Below are positions 22,683 through 24,739 of a stretch of DNA of 24,739 bases, one piece after another. Under the pieces are notes generated by a model. That model ran no database searches, was not told the DNA's origin, and saw only the letters and a program-made list of their open reading frames with translations. Made by a program: the position numbers and the translations under genes. Position 1 is the first letter of the stretch. Every line of letters begins with the position of its first letter. Source of the DNA: JANPBY01 sp031430645 (GTDB lineage: Bacteria > Actinomycetota > Actinomycetes > DATJPE01); the NCBI GenBank assembly GCA_031430645.1, contig JANPBY010000110.1:1-24739 (forward strand), given 5' to 3'.

Positions 22683-23399
22683 GTGACGTCGATTGAATGG
22701 TTGGCCGTATTGCTGGTGGGGGTCGGCGCAGTCTCCCAAGGTGTTGCAGGGTTCGGCTTCGGGTTGGTCGCAGCATCCGCAGTCATCGCAGCGTTCGGGC
22801 CATCCGCTGGCGTCGTGAGTGTCTGCGTGCTCGCCCTGGTCTCCACGGTGATTCCGTTGGCTCGGGAGTTCCGGGCGACCCGATGGGTTGTTGCGGGTAT
22901 CTGGATTGCCGCGGCACTGGTGGTGACGCCTACGCTCGGCGTGGTCCTGCGGGGGGTCGATACTGAACCGCTGAAGGCGTTGTCCGGCCTGGTGATCCTC
23001 CTGGGCGTTGGACTGCTGTCCCTCGGTCGTTCAGCGGCGGTCCTGGGAGGTCGCGCCGGTGCCGTCCTTGCCGGCGCGGTCTCTTCGGCGATGAACCTTG
23101 TCGCCGGGGCCGGTGGACCACCGGTGGCTCTCTACGCCGCCAATGCGAGCTGGAGTATCCCCGCCTCGCGGGCGACGATGCTCACCTTCTTTACCGCGTC
23201 CAACCTCGTGACGATTGCCGTGCTCGGACCCGACGTCCCGGGCGTTGTGCCGATGACGGCCATGGTGGCTTCGGTGGTTGTGGGGAGCTTGCTCGCGGCC
23301 TGGCTCGTGCCGAGGGTGACGGCTCAGAGGGCTCGTCGACTCACGCTGGTCATCGCCGGAATCGGTGGTGCGTCGCTGCTGGTGAGCGCGCTGCGCTGA
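22683..23399 (+). CDS. TSUP-family (TauE/SafE) membrane transporter
   Basis: 238 aa from GTG 22683, with GAGGGG six bases upstream; the frame is open upstream, but that segment lies inside the saccharopine dehydrogenase-like gene. About seven to eight hydrophobic helices, starting with AVLLVGVGAVSQGVAGFGFGLVA, where GVAGFGFG (20-27) is the family repeat motif. A second copy of the pattern occurs near NLVAGAGGPPVALY. Family members export or import sulfite, sulfonates or small organic acids. It is 28 bp downstream of the oxidoreductase and probably the last gene of the APC-led cassette; its substrate is unknown. Confidence 0.83.
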   Translation: MTSIEWLAVLLVGVGAVSQGVAGFGFGLVAASAVIAAFGPSAGVVSVCVLALVSTVIPLAREFRATRWVVAGIWIAAALVVTPTLGVVLRGVDTEPLKALSGLVILLGVGLLSLGRSAAVLGGRAGAVLAGAVSSAMNLVAGAGGPPVALYAANASWSIPASRATMLTFFTASNLVTIAVLGPDVPGVVPMTAMVASVVVGSLLAAWLVPRVTAQRARRLTLVIAGIGGASLLVSALR

Positions 23400-23414
23400 T
23401 TGGTCCAGCCTAGG

Positions 23415-24739
23415 TCAGGGGGCGAGCGGGCCGTGTGCGGCAAACAGTACGGCATGCCCCCAGTCGACCCCGTCGATCCCCGGTCCGCCGACCACCACCT
23501 TGGTCGTCGAGAGGGTTCGGCCGAGCAAGGTCCGCCGACTCAGGGTTCCATCGGCATCGCCCAAATAGATGAAGCCGGCGCGAACGAACAAACCAGTTGT
23601 CGTCGCCGGAATGACGACGTCCCGGACGACGGCAGAGGTATCGGCGGCGATCCCGCTCTCGGCGTTGAACCAGCGCACGTTCAACGCTGTGCTGCCGCTC
23701 TTGATGTAGAACAACCGGCCGCCGGAGTAGGTGAGCGCGGTCACGTCTGCGAGCTCATTGGCCAGAGTCGAGGCTTGGCCGAGGTAGGTCTGGGTGGTTG
23801 CGGAGCCTGTCTGTTGGTCCTTCCACACAGGATCCGCCCACGGCGCCGCTACTTGTGCCTCGCCCACAGTCTCACCGTCGAAAGTCTGGCTGACCAGACT
23901 CCCGTCGGCGAAGGCGGTCCAGAGCCGATCACCGGCCGCGAACGCACCTCGGACCTCGGACCAGTCGATGCCGGTGTCTACGGGGTCTGGCCAGATGTAC
24001 TCAGCGCCCTGGGAGATCACGAGGAGGCGTTGCGCTTGGCCCAGAGCTTGGTCCGCAGCACCTGCTCGATAGACGTCGGGAGAGGCGGGTGCCGCGGTGG
24101 AGTCCAGGTTGACGCCCGTGCTGAGTGGGAGGAAGGCGATCCTGGGTCGCACGTACTCGGTGTTGCCCAGGTAGTCGCTGTCGCTCCCGACCAAGAGCCC
24201 GCTTGAGGTGAGCAGCAGCGCGGAGACGCCGACACCGCGTGGGTGTCGGCCCGGATTCCAGGAGTTCGGCACTCCTGTCACGGGGTCGAGCGCGGCGAGC
24301 GAGGGGCGGGGGACGGCCCCGGCACCGGCCTTGCCCTTAGCGAGGCTGTTGTTCATCCACCGCATGTGCCCACCGACGTAGACGGCCTTGGCTGCAATCG
24401 CTACGGAGAGCAAAGTGTCCCCGCCCGTAGAGGCCACCCAGGTCGGCCCGACGGTGCGCGAGCGAGTATTTAGCTCGAACCGCGCGGCGCTGTCGCACAA
24501 CGTGCCGAGGTGTGCTCCCCCGGTGTTCGCTACCACGGCGTACGCGCCGTCGGGCGAGACTGCCACGTCGCGGACCCAGCTGTCCCAGGCTTTGTCCGAG
24601 CAGCGAGAACTCAGGCTGGTCGTCGCCCACGTGCTCGAGACGCGCGGGGGAACCGTGGTCAGGTCGAGCAAGACCATCTGGTCACGGAGCAGACCGCCAA
24701 CAGAGGTGAAGTTCCCGATGACGACGCCGCTCTCGGCCT
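23415..24739 (-). CDS. Beta-propeller-like extracellular protein, N terminus beyond window
   Basis: 440 residues visible; the reading frame stays open to the window edge (AESGVVIGNFTSVGGLLRDQ precedes the first in-window methionine), so the start lies outside. Repeated blade-like strands are visible: VRDVAVSPDGAYAVVANTGG, LSVAIAAKAVYVGGHMRWMN, RLWTAFADGSLVSQTF, GGRLFYIKSG and GFIYLGDADGTLSRR. The VGGHMRWMNN phrase is common in secreted actinobacterial propeller proteins. Two cysteines (in SSRCSDK and TLCDSA) may form a disulfide, consistent with export; the signal peptide would be off-window. It converges on the TSUP gene with only 15 bp between stops. Function unknown. Confidence 0.75.
   Translation of the reverse strand, partial: AESGVVIGNFTSVGGLLRDQMVLLDLTTVPPRVSSTWATTSLSSRCSDKAWDSWVRDVAVSPDGAYAVVANTGGAHLGTLCDSAARFELNTRSRTVGPTWVASTGGDTLLSVAIAAKAVYVGGHMRWMNNSLAKGKAGAGAVPRPSLAALDPVTGVPNSWNPGRHPRGVGVSALLLTSSGLLVGSDSDYLGNTEYVRPRIAFLPLSTGVNLDSTAAPASPDVYRAGAADQALGQAQRLLVISQGAEYIWPDPVDTGIDWSEVRGAFAAGDRLWTAFADGSLVSQTFDGETVGEAQVAAPWADPVWKDQQTGSATTQTYLGQASTLANELADVTALTYSGGRLFYIKSGSTALNVRWFNAESGIAADTSAVVRDVVIPATTTGLFVRAGFIYLGDADGTLSRRTLLGRTLSTTKVVVGGPGIDGVDWGHAVLFAAHGPLAP

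Overview
The window is GC-rich and densely coded, with frequent GTG starts, many 1-4 bp stop/start overlaps, a likely leaderless transcript and a SigK/RskA-type sigma/anti-sigma pair. All of this points to a chromosomal segment of a high-GC actinobacterium (Propionibacteriales or Micrococcales seem plausible; genus not determined). No tRNA, rRNA, CRISPR array, insertion sequence or phage gene was seen.

Left block (1-5609): a minus-strand operon reads Lrp/AsnC regulator -> class III aminotransferase -> PPOX-fold flavoprotein -> FAD amine oxidase, with 4-bp or near-zero junctions. An aldehyde dehydrogenase diverges from it on the plus strand. This looks like catabolism of putrescine-type amines: deamination to an aminoaldehyde, then oxidation to the amino acid. 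Next, 305 bp without genes (5610-5914) hold a 17-bp tandem duplication and a perfect 19-bp-arm palindrome, probably a bidirectional terminator. A minus-strand ECF sigma factor/anti-sigma pair follows (5915-7293), preceded by a sequence resembling a SigK-type promoter, which suggests autoregulation.

Central block (7533-14654): a tightly coupled plus-strand operon encodes a second aldehyde dehydrogenase, a complete spermidine/putrescine-type ABC importer (potD, potA, potB, potC) and a second FAD amine oxidase. A 13-bp-arm inverted repeat sits at its likely promoter. Methylmalonate/malonate-semialdehyde dehydrogenase (mmsA) and an agmatinase-type ureohydrolase follow on the same strand. Together these genes could supply putrescine from agmatine, import polyamines, oxidise them and pass a C3 product (beta-alanine/malonate semialdehyde) to acetyl-CoA. 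Glutamylpolyamine synthetase, the gamma-glutamyl hydrolase and succinate-semialdehyde dehydrogenase are not in the window.

Right block (17477-24739): a small regulator/MFS exporter module with a clear operator comes first. A second transport/metabolic cassette follows: APC permease, universal stress protein, saccharopine-dehydrogenase-like oxidoreductase and TSUP (TauE/SafE) membrane protein, with a perfect 8-bp-arm palindrome before the permease. The window ends inside a convergent, secreted-looking beta-propeller-type protein truncated at its N terminus. The points most worth a second look are the PPOX protein with its apparent CTG start, the cysteine-free SigK/RskA pair with its promoter, the separate operator palindromes, and the saccharopine-dehydrogenase-like enzyme near polyamine genes.
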